From: Xanthobacter autotrophicus
GTDB taxonomy: Bacteria; Pseudomonadota; Alphaproteobacteria; Rhizobiales; Xanthobacteraceae
Reading direction: 5' to 3'
Length of the DNA stretch: 43,477 bases
Assembly: GCF_029991245.1 (NCBI RefSeq)
Contig: NZ_JAIVFO010000018.1
Location: 1 to 43,477, forward strand
The notes beneath the pieces were generated by a model. It had not been told where the DNA came from. It did not search any database and saw only the letters and a program-made list of their open reading frames with translations. Below, piece after piece: positions 7,713 to 15,599 of the stretch. Made by a program: the position numbers and the translations under genes. The number at the start of each line of letters is the position of its first letter. The first letter of the stretch is position 1.

Positions 7713-8420
7713 CGTCTCATTCCTTTGGTTTTCTCGGGCCGCGCCCACCGCGACCTCGATGGCGGACGACAGACCGGAGGCGATCGACCCGCACCCCCGG
7801 GGTCCCCATTGCGCTCGCGCAAAGGGGTGGCTCGTTGGCCGGAATGAAATGGAGGGCGGCCGGGAGCGGCTTTCTTGCCGCGCGAGGAATGGCGGTGATC
7901 CGGGGTCCCCGCTGCGCGTGCTCAACGGGGTGGGCCCGCCAGGGGAAGAAAGTCGCGACGGCCGTTGCGGGGATAAGAGCGAGACGAGCGTAGCGAGATC
8001 GGCCTTCGGTCAGACCAGCTACATCGAGGACGCAGGTGGGTGTGCCCGTCGCGAAGACAATCGGAATGAAGACAGGCGTTTGCCTTGGCCGTTCAGCTCA
8101 GGCGACGGCGCGGGCCCGCTCACGACCTCGCCTACGACAAGGCCCGTCACGCCAGGGCGATCGACCTCGCCAAGACAGCAACCCGACATCCACCCGTCCG
8201 CTTGCAACCAATGCGGCAGGAAAGCGCCGGGGAAGTCCGCTCCAGGAGCTTGCGCGGCATCCTTGTCAAGCACAACGCCCGACCCCACGGAGCGACCATC
8301 GTCACAGCTCGAAGGTGGGGGCAGCAGGACCAGCGATCCGGCGCCGTCGGCCGCGAGCCCCGTCGAGGGCGGGCCACAAGGCGGGCCTTCAGCCTCTCAC
8401 CCCGGACGGCCGCGCCAGCG
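7713..8420. other. About 700 bp without a recognised gene; contains two imperfect repeat units
   Basis: Open frames on both strands give low-complexity products without family features. Two imperfect 35-bp units starting with GGGGTCCCC lie at about 7797-7833 and 7900-7936. This may be a long 5' region of the DUF736 gene plus decayed DNA next to the broken PP-loop gene. Confidence 0.45.
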
Positions 8421-9288
8421 TCAGACACCACACATGCCTTCGCACTCATTGGGCCAAAGATCGAGCTGGCCATGATCGGCTTCAATCGACAGATCGGCCT
8501 CATCAAGCGGAACTGCGGAGCGATGGAGATAGACCTCCCCGCGAATCCCGCGCAGTCCGCTGCGGATGGCACGGTCGATCGCGACGGCGTCGTCCCAGGC
8601 GTCGGGATCATGGTCGCGGATACGCCTCCACGCGGCGTTGCGGTGCAACGGGCAGCCGATGCACGAGCTCTTCGGCAGCATCGGATAGTCGTGCCGCCTG
8701 AGCCAAGCGAGGCAATCCTGCCGGCCCATGCGCCGCTCGATCAGAGGTCCGCGGTTGACCTGCCACGGCTCAAAGCTCGGCTTGATGCGCACGGCCTCAT
8801 CGGTCGAAATGCCGATCCATTGCTCGGCGACGGCAAACGGGGGCGACCTTTTTTGGGTCAGGCCGAGCAGTTCACGGACCTTCCTGCGGATCGGCGCGAT
8901 CTTGTAGTCGCCGGTGCATTGATGGCGGATCATCCCGATCTTCACCCGGCCGCCGCGCCGGATCACGCGGGTGAATGCTGGGATCGAGGCCCAACGCTCG
9001 CCCCGCGATGCATCGAGGAGATTTTTCGCGGATGTTTCCGGCGGAGACGATGTGAACCGGGAAGGGCAGGACGTTCGGCGACATCAGCCAGCGCAGATGC
9101 TCGTAGACCGATGCCGGCTCCCAGCCGGTATCGGCGAATATGGCAAGATCCGGCATCGGCCCGACGATGCCGTGCGCCGCCATAAGCGTCAAGGTCGTGG
9201 ATTGTACACCGGCGCCGAGGCTGAGCACACGGAGCCGGATGGGGGATGGCGCATAGCCATCCCCTTCGACGGTTGGTGCGCGGAACAT
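8421..9288 (-). pseudogene. PP-loop (PAPS reductase-like) protein, frameshifted by one base
   Basis: Two adjacent frames together encode one adenine-nucleotide alpha-hydrolase (PP-loop) protein of about 290 residues. The first part, from ATG 9288, has the variant P-loop LSLGAGVQSTTL, then FADTGWEP and VYEHLRWL. The second part has IRRGGRVKIGMIRHQCTGDYK, a CIGCP cysteine pair and a C-terminal QLDLWPNECEGMCGV. A T5 run at 9022-9026 (A5 on the coding strand) is one base too long. Removing one base joins NIRENLLDASRGER smoothly into the second frame. This is either a real inactivating mutation or a homopolymer sequencing error. Related proteins activate sulfate or take part in nucleic-acid thiolation; the substrate here is unknown. 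Confidence 0.82.
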
Positions 9289-9662
9289 GAGGCCGCCTCC
9301 TGCACTGTCTCGGCTTGCGGCTGCAGTCCGTGCAGATAGGTGACGGCACGCTGCGCATGGGCGGCGGCCGAGAAGATCGCCCGCTTGCCGTTGGCAAGGA
9401 CCGTCAGCCAGCTTCCGAGATAGGCGGCGTGGTCGAGCCTGGGCTCGAGCTCCGGGACGATACCGAGATCGGCGCAGAGGAGCGTCGAACCAATCTCCGC
9501 CACGAGTTCCTCGCGCGCCCTCTCGGAATGATCCTTTGCGTAGCGGCTGAGATCTCGGTCGACGCGGCGAGGGTCGGCGCGTTCCTTGCGGGTGAGGATG
9601 CAATGCGCAAGCTCGGCGCGCAGTTCAGCGATTTCGGTGTGAATGTCGAGAACCATCGTCAT
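9189..9662 (-). pseudogene. Chimera: 'ELRAEL' small-protein start fused to an ArdC C-terminal fragment
   Basis: The first 22 or so residues (MTMVLDIHTEIAELRAEL) belong to the small coiled-coil family seen at 2946-3089. From DPRRVDRDLSRYAKD onward the product matches the C-terminal third of the intact ArdC at 10643-11572 as far as VQEAA. It then runs on 33 unrelated residues into the start of the PP-loop gene. The catalytic HExxH of ArdC is absent, so no protease or antirestriction activity is expected from this part. The RBS (AAGGAG) and start are intact, so the chimera may be expressed. DNA identity with the ArdC gene extends over about 9290-9576 versus 10645-10932. Confidence 0.7.
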
Positions 9663-9755
9663 GTGAAGCTCCTTCGTCTCGTTGACGAAGGCGGATCACC
9701 GAGCGTTGGAGGGACGGGTCAGGATCGTGAAGCGACCGGCGGGGTCAGCGCGTGG

Positions 9756-9808
9756 GGAGCCGATTTCGTTGTCGCGCGGCGGTGGCAAAATTGGGGGCAC
9801 CGCGCGTC
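9756..9808 (-). repeat. Upstream element shared with the small gene at 2946
   Basis: The block CCGATTT...AAAATTGG.GG..CCGCGCG recurs at about 3192-3236 with a similar layout. Each copy lies 90-150 bp upstream of an 'ELRAEL' family start on the minus strand. It looks like a conserved promoter or leader carried along with that gene. Confidence 0.5.
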
Positions 9809-9923
9809 CTTGACGCGGCCTGACTGCCGGTATGATGGATGGCGATGAGAGAAAGATGGCCTGGTACAACATTGCGGCTGCGTCCATTTCGCGCCGCGAA
9901 AGCGCCGTGTAACCCGCGACTGC

Positions 9924-10217
9924 TCAGCTCTCGGGGAAGTCGCCCGGCCAGATCTGTGCACCATGAAGGACGCACAGAATGCGCACGAATGTCGTCGTCA
10001 CGGTATAGGCAGCGATATAGGGCGTGCCGGGAATAACGAGCTCCCGCGTTCCCGGGACACGGCCGGGCCTCCCGCTTTCAGGAAACTCCAAGAGGCGATG
10101 GGCCGCGGCCGAAATCCGCTCGTCGACGGCGATGGCGGCCTTCGGACTATCAGCTTCGATATGGGTGAAGATGCCGTCGCGATCGGTGAGGGCAACGGCG
10201 GACCAGACGAGCCTCAT
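9924..10217 (-). CDS. RelE/ParE-family toxin
   Basis: The 97-residue product has the RelE/ParE plasmid-toxin layout: VWSAVALTDRDGIFTHI at the start, helices with ERISAAAHRLLEFPESGRPG, then the core strands GTRELVIPGTPYIAAYTV and VRILCVLHGAQ.WP at the end. The start ATG overlaps the antitoxin stop by one base (TGATG). RelE members cleave mRNA at the ribosome, whereas ParE members poison gyrase. The VPGTRELVIPGTPY pattern is close to the RelE/StbE group that pairs with RelB/DinJ. Subtype is not certain. Confidence 0.92.
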   Translation of the reverse strand: MRLVWSAVALTDRDGIFTHIEADSPKAAIAVDERISAAAHRLLEFPESGRPGRVPGTRELVIPGTPYIAAYTVTTTFVRILCVLHGAQIWPGDFPES

Positions 10218-10522
10218 CAGCCTGCGGACCCGGCCTTACGCCGGGCCGTGGCGCGTCGGGCCGCGAAATGCGCCTCCGCTTCTTCATCCGGAACATCGGG
10301 CCGGGTATCCTCGATCGCCTGCAGGACCTTGGCCCGGAACCATGCATCATGCGCTTCGCTGTTGGTGACCAGCTCAAGCGGAAGGGTACCTTCATTGGCC
10401 GTTCGGGTCAGCAGGATGCGAACTGCGTCTGAGACGGTCAGGCCCATGCTCTCGAGCACTGCAGACGCCCGGTCCCTGACATCGGCATCGATGCGGGTCT
10501 GGACCAGTGCATTGGCAGTCAT
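10217..10522 (-). CDS. RelB/DinJ-family antitoxin
   Basis: The 101-residue product starts MTANALVQTRIDADVRDRAS, a RelB/DinJ ribbon-helix-helix, followed by MGLTVSDAVRILLTRTANE and a long acidic helix (DTRPDVPDEEAEAHFAA) that would wrap the toxin. The ATG at 10522 has GGGAGAT upstream. It is coupled to relE by TGATG. It is a paralogue of the orphan RelB at 1441-1740, so cross-talk between the two antitoxins and this single RelE is possible (inference). Confidence 0.92.
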   Translation of the reverse strand: MTANALVQTRIDADVRDRASAVLESMGLTVSDAVRILLTRTANEGTLPLELVTNSEAHDAWFRAKVLQAIEDTRPDVPDEEAEAHFAARRATARRKAGSAG

Positions 10523-10642
10523 GTCGATCTCCCTGTCTGACACCTGTAGTGTAATGCATTTGCATGACGATGACCAGCGCGACGTCGAATATCATACGCT
10601 CCCCGAGGAGCACTCGCCGAACTCCTCGCCAGCCAGTGAGCA

Positions 10643-11572
10643 CTATGCCGCTGCCTCCTGCACCGTCTCGGCCTGTAGCTGCAGGCCATGCAGAAAGGTG
10701 ACGGCACGCTGCGCATGGGCGGCGGCCGAGAAGATCGCCCGCTTGTCGTTGGCAAGGACCGTCAGCCAGCTTCCGAGATAGGTGGCGTGGTCGGGCCTGG
10801 GCTCCAGCTCCGGAACGATGCCGAGATCGGCACAGAGAAACGCCGAGCCGATTTCGGCCACCAGCTCTTCGCGCGCCCTCTCGCTGCGATCCTTCGCGTA
10901 GCGGCTGAGATCGCGGCCGACGCGGCGCGGGTCAGCCGTCCAGTGCACCGATTCATGGCTGAGGACCGCCACGTACGAAGCCGCATCGCGAAACGTCTCG
11001 AACAGCGGCATCTGGATGTGGTCGGTCGACGGCGAATAGAATGCCGCCGAGCCACCGTGGCGGATCACGGCGCCGGTATGCGCAAAGAACCAATCGGCAT
11101 GCTCGATCCGCGCCATCGGATCGAGAACGGGCGGCGGCGGGAGATAGAAATTTGCCGGCAGACCCTCGATCTGGTCGACGTTGAAGACGCTGTAGCTCTT
11201 CAGGAACGGGATGTCCCGCTCCACCTCCCCGCCGTGCGCGTCCGTTTCGGTCTTCGTGAAACGACTGGCGTAGATGACGATCGAGCCGGATTCGCCCTTG
11301 CGAACATGGCCACCGAGTTCGTTCGCCTGCTTGAAGGTCATCCAGGTCGGCGAGGCGAAGCCCCGCGCCATGGCCTCCGACCACAGCAGCAGCACGTTCA
11401 TGCCGGAATATGGCTCTCCGGTATGACACAACGGGCGGGTGATGCGGCCGGTCGCATTCGCCGCGCTCCATGGCTGGATCCACGGTCGCACGCCTTTTTC
11501 GAGGTCAGCGACGATCCGCTCAGTGATCCGCGCGTAGATGTCACCGCGCTCGCCAATCTCTTTCCTGCTCAT
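10643..11572 (-). CDS. ardC: ArdC-family antirestriction protein (zincin-like)
   Basis: ArdC proteins are plasmid-borne ssDNA-binding proteins with a zinc metallopeptidase-like domain. They protect incoming DNA from host restriction. The 309-residue product has the N-terminal ssDNA-binding domain (RITERIVADLEKGVRPW, CHTGEPYSGMNVLLLW, TWMTFKQANELGGHVRKGE). It also has the metallopeptidase helix HESVH in VLSHESVHWTADPRRV, and the EELVAEIGSAFLCADLGI segment that supplies the third ligand. The start ATG at 11572 has AGGTTCAGGAAC upstream, a weak RBS. Complete and probably active. A diverged copy of its 3' third lies 1 kb downstream at 9290-9576. Confidence 0.93.
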   Translation of the reverse strand: MSRKEIGERGDIYARITERIVADLEKGVRPWIQPWSAANATGRITRPLCHTGEPYSGMNVLLLWSEAMARGFASPTWMTFKQANELGGHVRKGESGSIVIYASRFTKTETDAHGGEVERDIPFLKSYSVFNVDQIEGLPANFYLPPPPVLDPMARIEHADWFFAHTGAVIRHGGSAAFYSPSTDHIQMPLFETFRDAASYVAVLSHESVHWTADPRRVGRDLSRYAKDRSERAREELVAEIGSAFLCADLGIVPELEPRPDHATYLGSWLTVLANDKRAIFSAAAHAQRAVTFLHGLQLQAETVQEAAA

Positions 11573-11917
11573 GTTCCTGAACCTCCGTACTGGAGGCCGC
11601 GCCGATCGCGGCCCCGTCACGGGGTCCGGCAGCCGGGGGAACAGGCGAGACCGCGCACCCGGAGGCGCCCGACCGCGGGGCGAGGCGCGACGGGCCGCAA
11701 CGAAGTGGAGGACGGCGAAGCCGTTGCGCTGACCGCCGGCCCCGGCAGGACCTTCTTCCGGGACGGGACGCGCACGGCGCGCTCTCCTCCCATTCCTTTT
11801 CCTTCCGCGATCGACTGAGGTTTGGTTTCGACATGCGAAAAGGCCGGCGCCTGGAGAGGCCGGCTTGGTCTCGTGCGAGCGATGAGAAGGGCGGAGCCAA
11901 GGCTCCGCCCGGGCGGC
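11573..11917. other. Intergenic, no gene recognised
   Basis: About 345 bp upstream of ardC on the minus strand. Rich in GC dyads such as GGCCGCG/CGCGGCC. No coding content is supported. Confidence 0.45.
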
Positions 11918-12505
11918 TCAACCGAGAGCCGCCATCTGGAGCTCGGCCGCCTTGCGGTCGACGCTCTGGCCGGCATTCTCGAGCGGCCGCTCGAAGGGCT
12001 TCCAGCGCTCGCCGACGACCTGCTCATAGGCCGCGACGGCGCCCTCCGCCGCCATGCGGAGCACGTGGGCCTGGAGCCCCATGTCGGCCGCGAATTCGCG
12101 CTTGCGCTGTGCAGCGCTCGAGAAGCCGACCGGGCCGTCGAGATCCTCGTCGCGGGCGTCATTGGCGAGCTTGGCGGTGGCGTCGCGGGCTTCGGTAACG
12201 GCGCGGGAATAGAACTGGCCGGCTCCGTGGGCCGATCCGACATAGGCACCGACGATACGCTGGAGATGGATCTGCATCGCCCGTTCGCTAAGCCCTTCGC
12301 CAAGGCTCTCGGCCGTCTCCATGATCAGTCGCAGGTGGAGCTCCCGGATTCCGTCGCTGTCGGGGACCGGAAGCCCGAAGCTTTCGCAGATGAGGAAGGT
12401 CTGGTGGGCGTCGGGGCAAGCCAGCCGAACCATCTCGAGCGTGGTGCCCTTGCGGAGTTGGACAACGCGGGCGGACTGGCGGGGAGCGCGAGCGGTCTTG
12501 GTCAT
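11918..12505 (-). CDS. Conserved hypothetical plasmid/ICE protein
   Basis: The 195-residue product is mostly helical. It begins with a basic segment (MTKTARAPRQSARVVQLRKG), then CPDAHQTFLICESFGLPVPDSDGIRELHLRL, and ends with an Ala/Glu-rich helix (GRKAAELQMAAL-like). Good codon use and a strong RBS (GGAAAGGAAG before ATG 12505) support a real gene. It sits between ardC and the unknown-protein operon in the same orientation. I do not recognise a named family. A role in element maintenance is inference from position only. Confidence 0.7.
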   Translation of the reverse strand: MTKTARAPRQSARVVQLRKGTTLEMVRLACPDAHQTFLICESFGLPVPDSDGIRELHLRLIMETAESLGEGLSERAMQIHLQRIVGAYVGSAHGAGQFYSRAVTEARDATAKLANDARDEDLDGPVGFSSAAQRKREFAADMGLQAHVLRMAAEGAVAAYEQVVGERWKPFERPLENAGQSVDRKAAELQMAALG

Positions 12506-13077
12506 GTGAACTTCCTTTCCTGCGGTTTCTCCCTCGGGCTAGGATCGGCCCTTGCCGGTCTTTCCTTCGGGTGCGGTCGAGAGAAATCGGCGATAGGTGG
12601 ACGTTTCAGGGTCCGGAGACGGCGAGGCGAGCGAAGCGGGCCTGCGGATAAGCGGGGCTTTCAGCCCTCGCGCGGGACGCGGGCCCGCTTTGCCGAGCCT
12701 GACGGGGTCCGGCCGCCACGCGGCGCGGAACGCGGCCTTGAAGCGGCCGGCCGCCGGTTTACGACCGCAGCAAAACCCGAGGGGATGACCGGCAAGGGAC
12801 CTGTGCCCAGGCTTCGAAAGTGACATGGGAAGGCCGACATGACCTGCCGCCGCGGACCTGCTTTCCCCGTCGGCCACGACAAGGCGCAGGCGGAGAGATC
12901 GACCGGCGGGCCCGCGCGCAGCGCCTCACATCCCGAATGTCACGGCGGTTCACAGCAGCGATTTGGAGAGAGCCACGCCGCTATCGTCGAGGCGGACGAC
13001 AAATGGCGAATGCGAGAAAACGCGAGGATCCGCTTGCTGCCGAGGAATTGTCGGCGGGAGATAGCCAGCAGCTTGGC
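12506..13077. other. Intergenic with AGCCCCGCTT motif, no supported gene
   Basis: About 570 bp. A plus-strand open frame crossing it is mainly antisense to the next gene and shows no family features. The motif AAGCGGGGCTttcAGCCC at about 12650-12667 recurs upstream of the parB-like gene at 17409-17426. Both copies lie upstream of minus-strand backbone genes. Confidence 0.45.
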
Positions 13078-13380
13078 CTAGGCGGCGTCGGTTGCCCTCG
13101 CCCACACGTCTGGCCGCCACTGCCGGATGACGTCCTCGATTTCGGTCCGATAGGCTTCGGGATACTCCGCCACAGGTCGGCCGGCGACATAGGCGAAGAC
13201 GGTCGCCATGTCATGGGCGATGGCATTATCGACGGCGAAGAGGTCGGCGATGTCGAACCCGCCGAGGTCGATTGCATTCCACCAGGCGAGGACGAAGCCG
13301 GCGACACGGCGCGACTGCCCGGTGTCGCTGCGGGCGATGGTGAAGAGCCGCTCGAACCCGGCGCGCGTCGTCTCGTCCAT
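13078..13380 (-). CDS. DUF7673-like small protein
   Basis: The 100-residue product (TTRAGFERLFTIARSDTGQS, then VAGFVLAWWNAIDLGGFDIADLFAVD and a final VIRQWRPDVWARA) matches my memory of the DUF7673 family of alphaproteobacterial elements. The ATG at 13380 follows GGAGTACC. It is the last gene of a minus-strand operon that starts at 15506. Function unknown. Confidence 0.7.
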   Translation of the reverse strand: MDETTRAGFERLFTIARSDTGQSRRVAGFVLAWWNAIDLGGFDIADLFAVDNAIAHDMATVFAYVAGRPVAEYPEAYRTEIEDVIRQWRPDVWARATDAA

Positions 13381-13433
13381 GATGGTACTCCTATGACGAG
13401 CCAAGGTTAGCGCAAGCGCGATCCACTTGCACC

Positions 13434-13721
13434 TCAACGCCGCCCCCGCGACCTTCCGCTGGCGAGCTTCCACGAGAGCGCCTCGATCTCGCCGCGGCGC
13501 TCAAAGGCCAGTTGATCGACATGCTCGCGGAAGAGCCGCCCATCCGCCGGCGTCCATCCGGCCCGACGACGGCTCGACGGTCGGGCTTTTGCCTTTGCGG
13601 TGTTGGTTTTCCGTTCGGCGCGGTGCTTGATCTGGCGTTCGATGCGAGCAAGCTGGCGACGGGCCTCGGAGCAGGCGGCTCGTGTTCGTGCGAGCGGCGC
13701 CGGTCTGCCCGAGGTATTCAT
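13434..13721 (-). CDS. Small Arg-rich protein in unknown operon
   Basis: The 95-residue product is very basic: repeated Arg/Lys, SEARRQLARIERQIKHRAER, and SSRRRAGWTPADGRLFREHVDQLAFERRG. This suggests a nucleic-acid or nucleoprotein-binding helical protein. Its ATG at 13721 overlaps the upstream stop as ATGA (13718-13721), which is strong evidence for a translated operon member. No family recognised. Confidence 0.62.
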   Translation of the reverse strand: MNTSGRPAPLARTRAACSEARRQLARIERQIKHRAERKTNTAKAKARPSSRRRAGWTPADGRLFREHVDQLAFERRGEIEALSWKLASGRSRGRR

Positions 13722-13957
13722 GACGAACTCTCCCGGGCGCGGCGCCGCGAATACGCCGCCGGCCACGCCGGAAGCGGGGTGGTGTCTGGCGCATAGGAGG
13801 CGGGCAACGCGACCGAAGCGATCGAGGATGCGAGATCCTCGCCGGCATCCTGCTGCATGGCATCGCTCAGGATGCCATGGAGTGCCGCGCAGATTTCGGC
13901 GCGCGGCTCCGGCCCTGCCTCGACCAGCAGATGAACGGCCACCATATAAGTCGTCAT
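13718..13957 (-). CDS. Small hypothetical protein in unknown operon
   Basis: The 79-residue product starts MTTYMVAVHLLVEAGPEPRA and contains a helical AALHGILSDAMQQDAGEDLASSIA stretch, here described as two short helices. The start overlaps the upstream stop by ATGA (13954-13957) and the stop overlaps the next start by ATGA. Coding status rests on this double coupling. No function recognised. Confidence 0.62.
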   Translation of the reverse strand: MTTYMVAVHLLVEAGPEPRAEICAALHGILSDAMQQDAGEDLASSIASVALPASYAPDTTPLPAWPAAYSRRRARESSS

Positions 13958-14145
13958 GGCCGGCCCTCCCTGCGGAGCAGCGGGTGTGCCGACGGCGAGC
14001 GGATCGACAGCAGGACAGCCTGCTTCCAGGCGTCAGTGCCGGAATAGTGCCGGCGCCGTTTGGGGTGCCAGACGACGAGGAGACTTGCCTCGTCATCATG
14101 GGCGGCCTTCCAGCCGAAGGCGGAAGCGATGATTTTCCAGGGCAT
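13954..14145 (-). CDS. Small hypothetical protein in unknown operon
   Basis: The 63-residue product (MPWKIIASAFGWKAAHDDEA, then SLLVVWHPKRRRHYSGTDAW) is Trp- and Arg-rich. It begins nine bases after the DUF7007-like gene and ends in an ATGA overlap with the next gene. It is too small to assign. Its position in a tightly coupled series supports translation. Confidence 0.6.
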   Translation of the reverse strand: MPWKIIASAFGWKAAHDDEASLLVVWHPKRRRHYSGTDAWKQAVLLSIRSPSAHPLLRREGRP

Positions 14146-14154
14146 CGCTGCCTC

Positions 14155-15033
14155 CTATCGCGTCCAGCCGAGGAAGCTCGACGGGCCGGAATAAATCCGA
14201 TGGCGATTCTTATCGATGACGAAGCCGAACGGGCCACTTCGGTACTGTGATGACGGGATGAGGAAGCGGCGCTCCTCGGTGCCGGGGCCACGTCGGCCGC
14301 CCATCGTGGCGACGACTTCGACCATGCCTTTCTCGCGGTTCGAGGTGATCGCCGACACCACGATCCAGTCGCCGGCGTGCTGTTGTTCGAAGGACCGGCG
14401 ATCCTTCTCGCGGGACTCTCCTGGGGCGAGGATGATCCCGAAGATCGTCTCCCATGCCTCCGGCCAGCTGTCCTTGACCGTCTGCTCGGCGCAGCGCCGC
14501 TCGAAGGCGGTGAACAGGTGCGGGAAGGTGATGGCGACGATCGCCCAGGCTTCATCTTCCTCGTACCAGCCGCCCTCGGCGCGAAGCATGGGATGGACCA
14601 TGCGGTTGCGCGTTGCCGAGAGGTGAATGCCTCCATGGCCGGCCGTGGAATGGAAGACGACATCCTCGGCATAGAGGGTCGCGCCCTGCGACCGTCCCCA
14701 GGGCGTGCTGGCGGTCGCGCGGATCTCGCAGCGGCGGAGCGCGCGCTTCTCGCGCTGATGCTCGGCGTTTTCCATGACCTTGGCGCGGAAGGCCACCTCA
14801 TTGGCGAGCTCGCCGGAATGACTGTGGAAATCGGCGCGCGTCCATTGCTCCATGGGACGGCCGATGCGCCAGCCACTCGCGAGATAGAAACGCCCGTCGC
14901 GCGAGGGCAGCATGGCGAACGCGGTGTCCGCGACCCGGGCGACGGCAAAGCCGTCCGCGCTGTGGCCGAACGCCACCTCCGGAAATCCGCTGGCGGGGTC
15001 GGCAGCTTCGTTCGGAGATGCCAGCATGGTCAT
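14155..15033 (-). CDS. DUF7007-like conserved protein
   Basis: The 292-residue product has VAFGHSADGFAVARVADTAF near the start, a central AEDVVFHSTAGHGGIHLS segment, WYEEDEAWAIVAITFP, and a C-terminal AGDWIVVSAITS...GTEERRFLIPSSQY region ending in GPSSFLGWTR. This matches what I recall of DUF7007-containing plasmid proteins. The start at 15033 overlaps the upstream stop by ATGA. It is the largest member of the operon. Biochemical role unknown; the HSTAGHGG Ser/His cluster is worth noting. Confidence 0.75.
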   Translation of the reverse strand: MTMLASPNEAADPASGFPEVAFGHSADGFAVARVADTAFAMLPSRDGRFYLASGWRIGRPMEQWTRADFHSHSGELANEVAFRAKVMENAEHQREKRALRRCEIRATASTPWGRSQGATLYAEDVVFHSTAGHGGIHLSATRNRMVHPMLRAEGGWYEEDEAWAIVAITFPHLFTAFERRCAEQTVKDSWPEAWETIFGIILAPGESREKDRRSFEQQHAGDWIVVSAITSNREKGMVEVVATMGGRRGPGTEERRFLIPSSQYRSGPFGFVIDKNRHRIYSGPSSFLGWTR

Positions 15034-15506
15034 GCGACGATCCTCCCCTCGACGACGTCGGCGCCGACCTCGTCGGCGGTGACCTCCTCGAACACGGCGC
15101 GCGGATAACCATGACGCGAGAGCCATTCTTCGGCAGCCTGCCGATGCGCAGCGAGATGGACGAGCACAGCGCCGCGGCCGGCGCGGTCGAAGATTCGCAC
15201 CGAGCCGATGGCCGGGCGCTCGAGGATCGTGAAGTGCAGCTTCGAGTCGAGCGAGAACGTCCGGTGGACGCGAATCGCGATGACGCCGCCAGCGCCATAG
15301 TCCGCCTCGTGCAGGGTGAAGCTGGCGGACAGGCCGACGCTGCCGATCCCGCGTTCCCCCTGCTTCTGGATCAGGCGGCCCTTGCTGTTGTGGGTCTGCC
15401 AGGCGGACAGCTTCCTGGTGAAGCGCTCGGGCGGCCGCGGCGTTCCATCGGACCAGGCGACGAGGGAGCCGATCGGCGCGTTGTCGTAGATCGTGTGCGC
15501 GGACAT
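15030..15506 (-). CDS. Conserved hypothetical protein, first gene of unknown operon
   Basis: The 158-residue product starts MSAHTIYDNAPIGSLVAWSD and contains PPERFTRKLSAWQTHNSKGR, FTLHEADYGAGGVIAIR and an acidic C-terminus. Two ATGs are adjacent (15509, 15506). GGAGG lies too close to the first, so 15506 is preferred. Its stop overlaps the DUF7007-like start. It lies 94 bp downstream of the parB-like gene on the same strand, so the two may share a transcript. No family name recognised. Confidence 0.7.
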   Translation of the reverse strand: MSAHTIYDNAPIGSLVAWSDGTPRPPERFTRKLSAWQTHNSKGRLIQKQGERGIGSVGLSASFTLHEADYGAGGVIAIRVHRTFSLDSKLHFTILERPAIGSVRIFDRAGRGAVLVHLAAHRQAAEEWLSRHGYPRAVFEEVTADEVGADVVEGRIVA

Positions 15507-15599
15507 CATGTCCTCCGTGATTGCGCAGGAGTGGAAACGAAAGCGCCGCCGGCAGAGCCGGCGGCGGGATGGGATTCGCAGTGCGAAAATGTGCGCCGG

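Noticed and set aside
12820-13410. 196-residue plus-strand frame with a start at 13002
   Set aside because: The 3' half is antisense to the DUF7673-like gene and the 5' half has no recognisable content.
13434-14948. 504-residue minus-strand open frame
   Set aside because: Only its last 95 codons look coding; the rest is a shifted frame of the DUF7007-like gene and of the two small genes.
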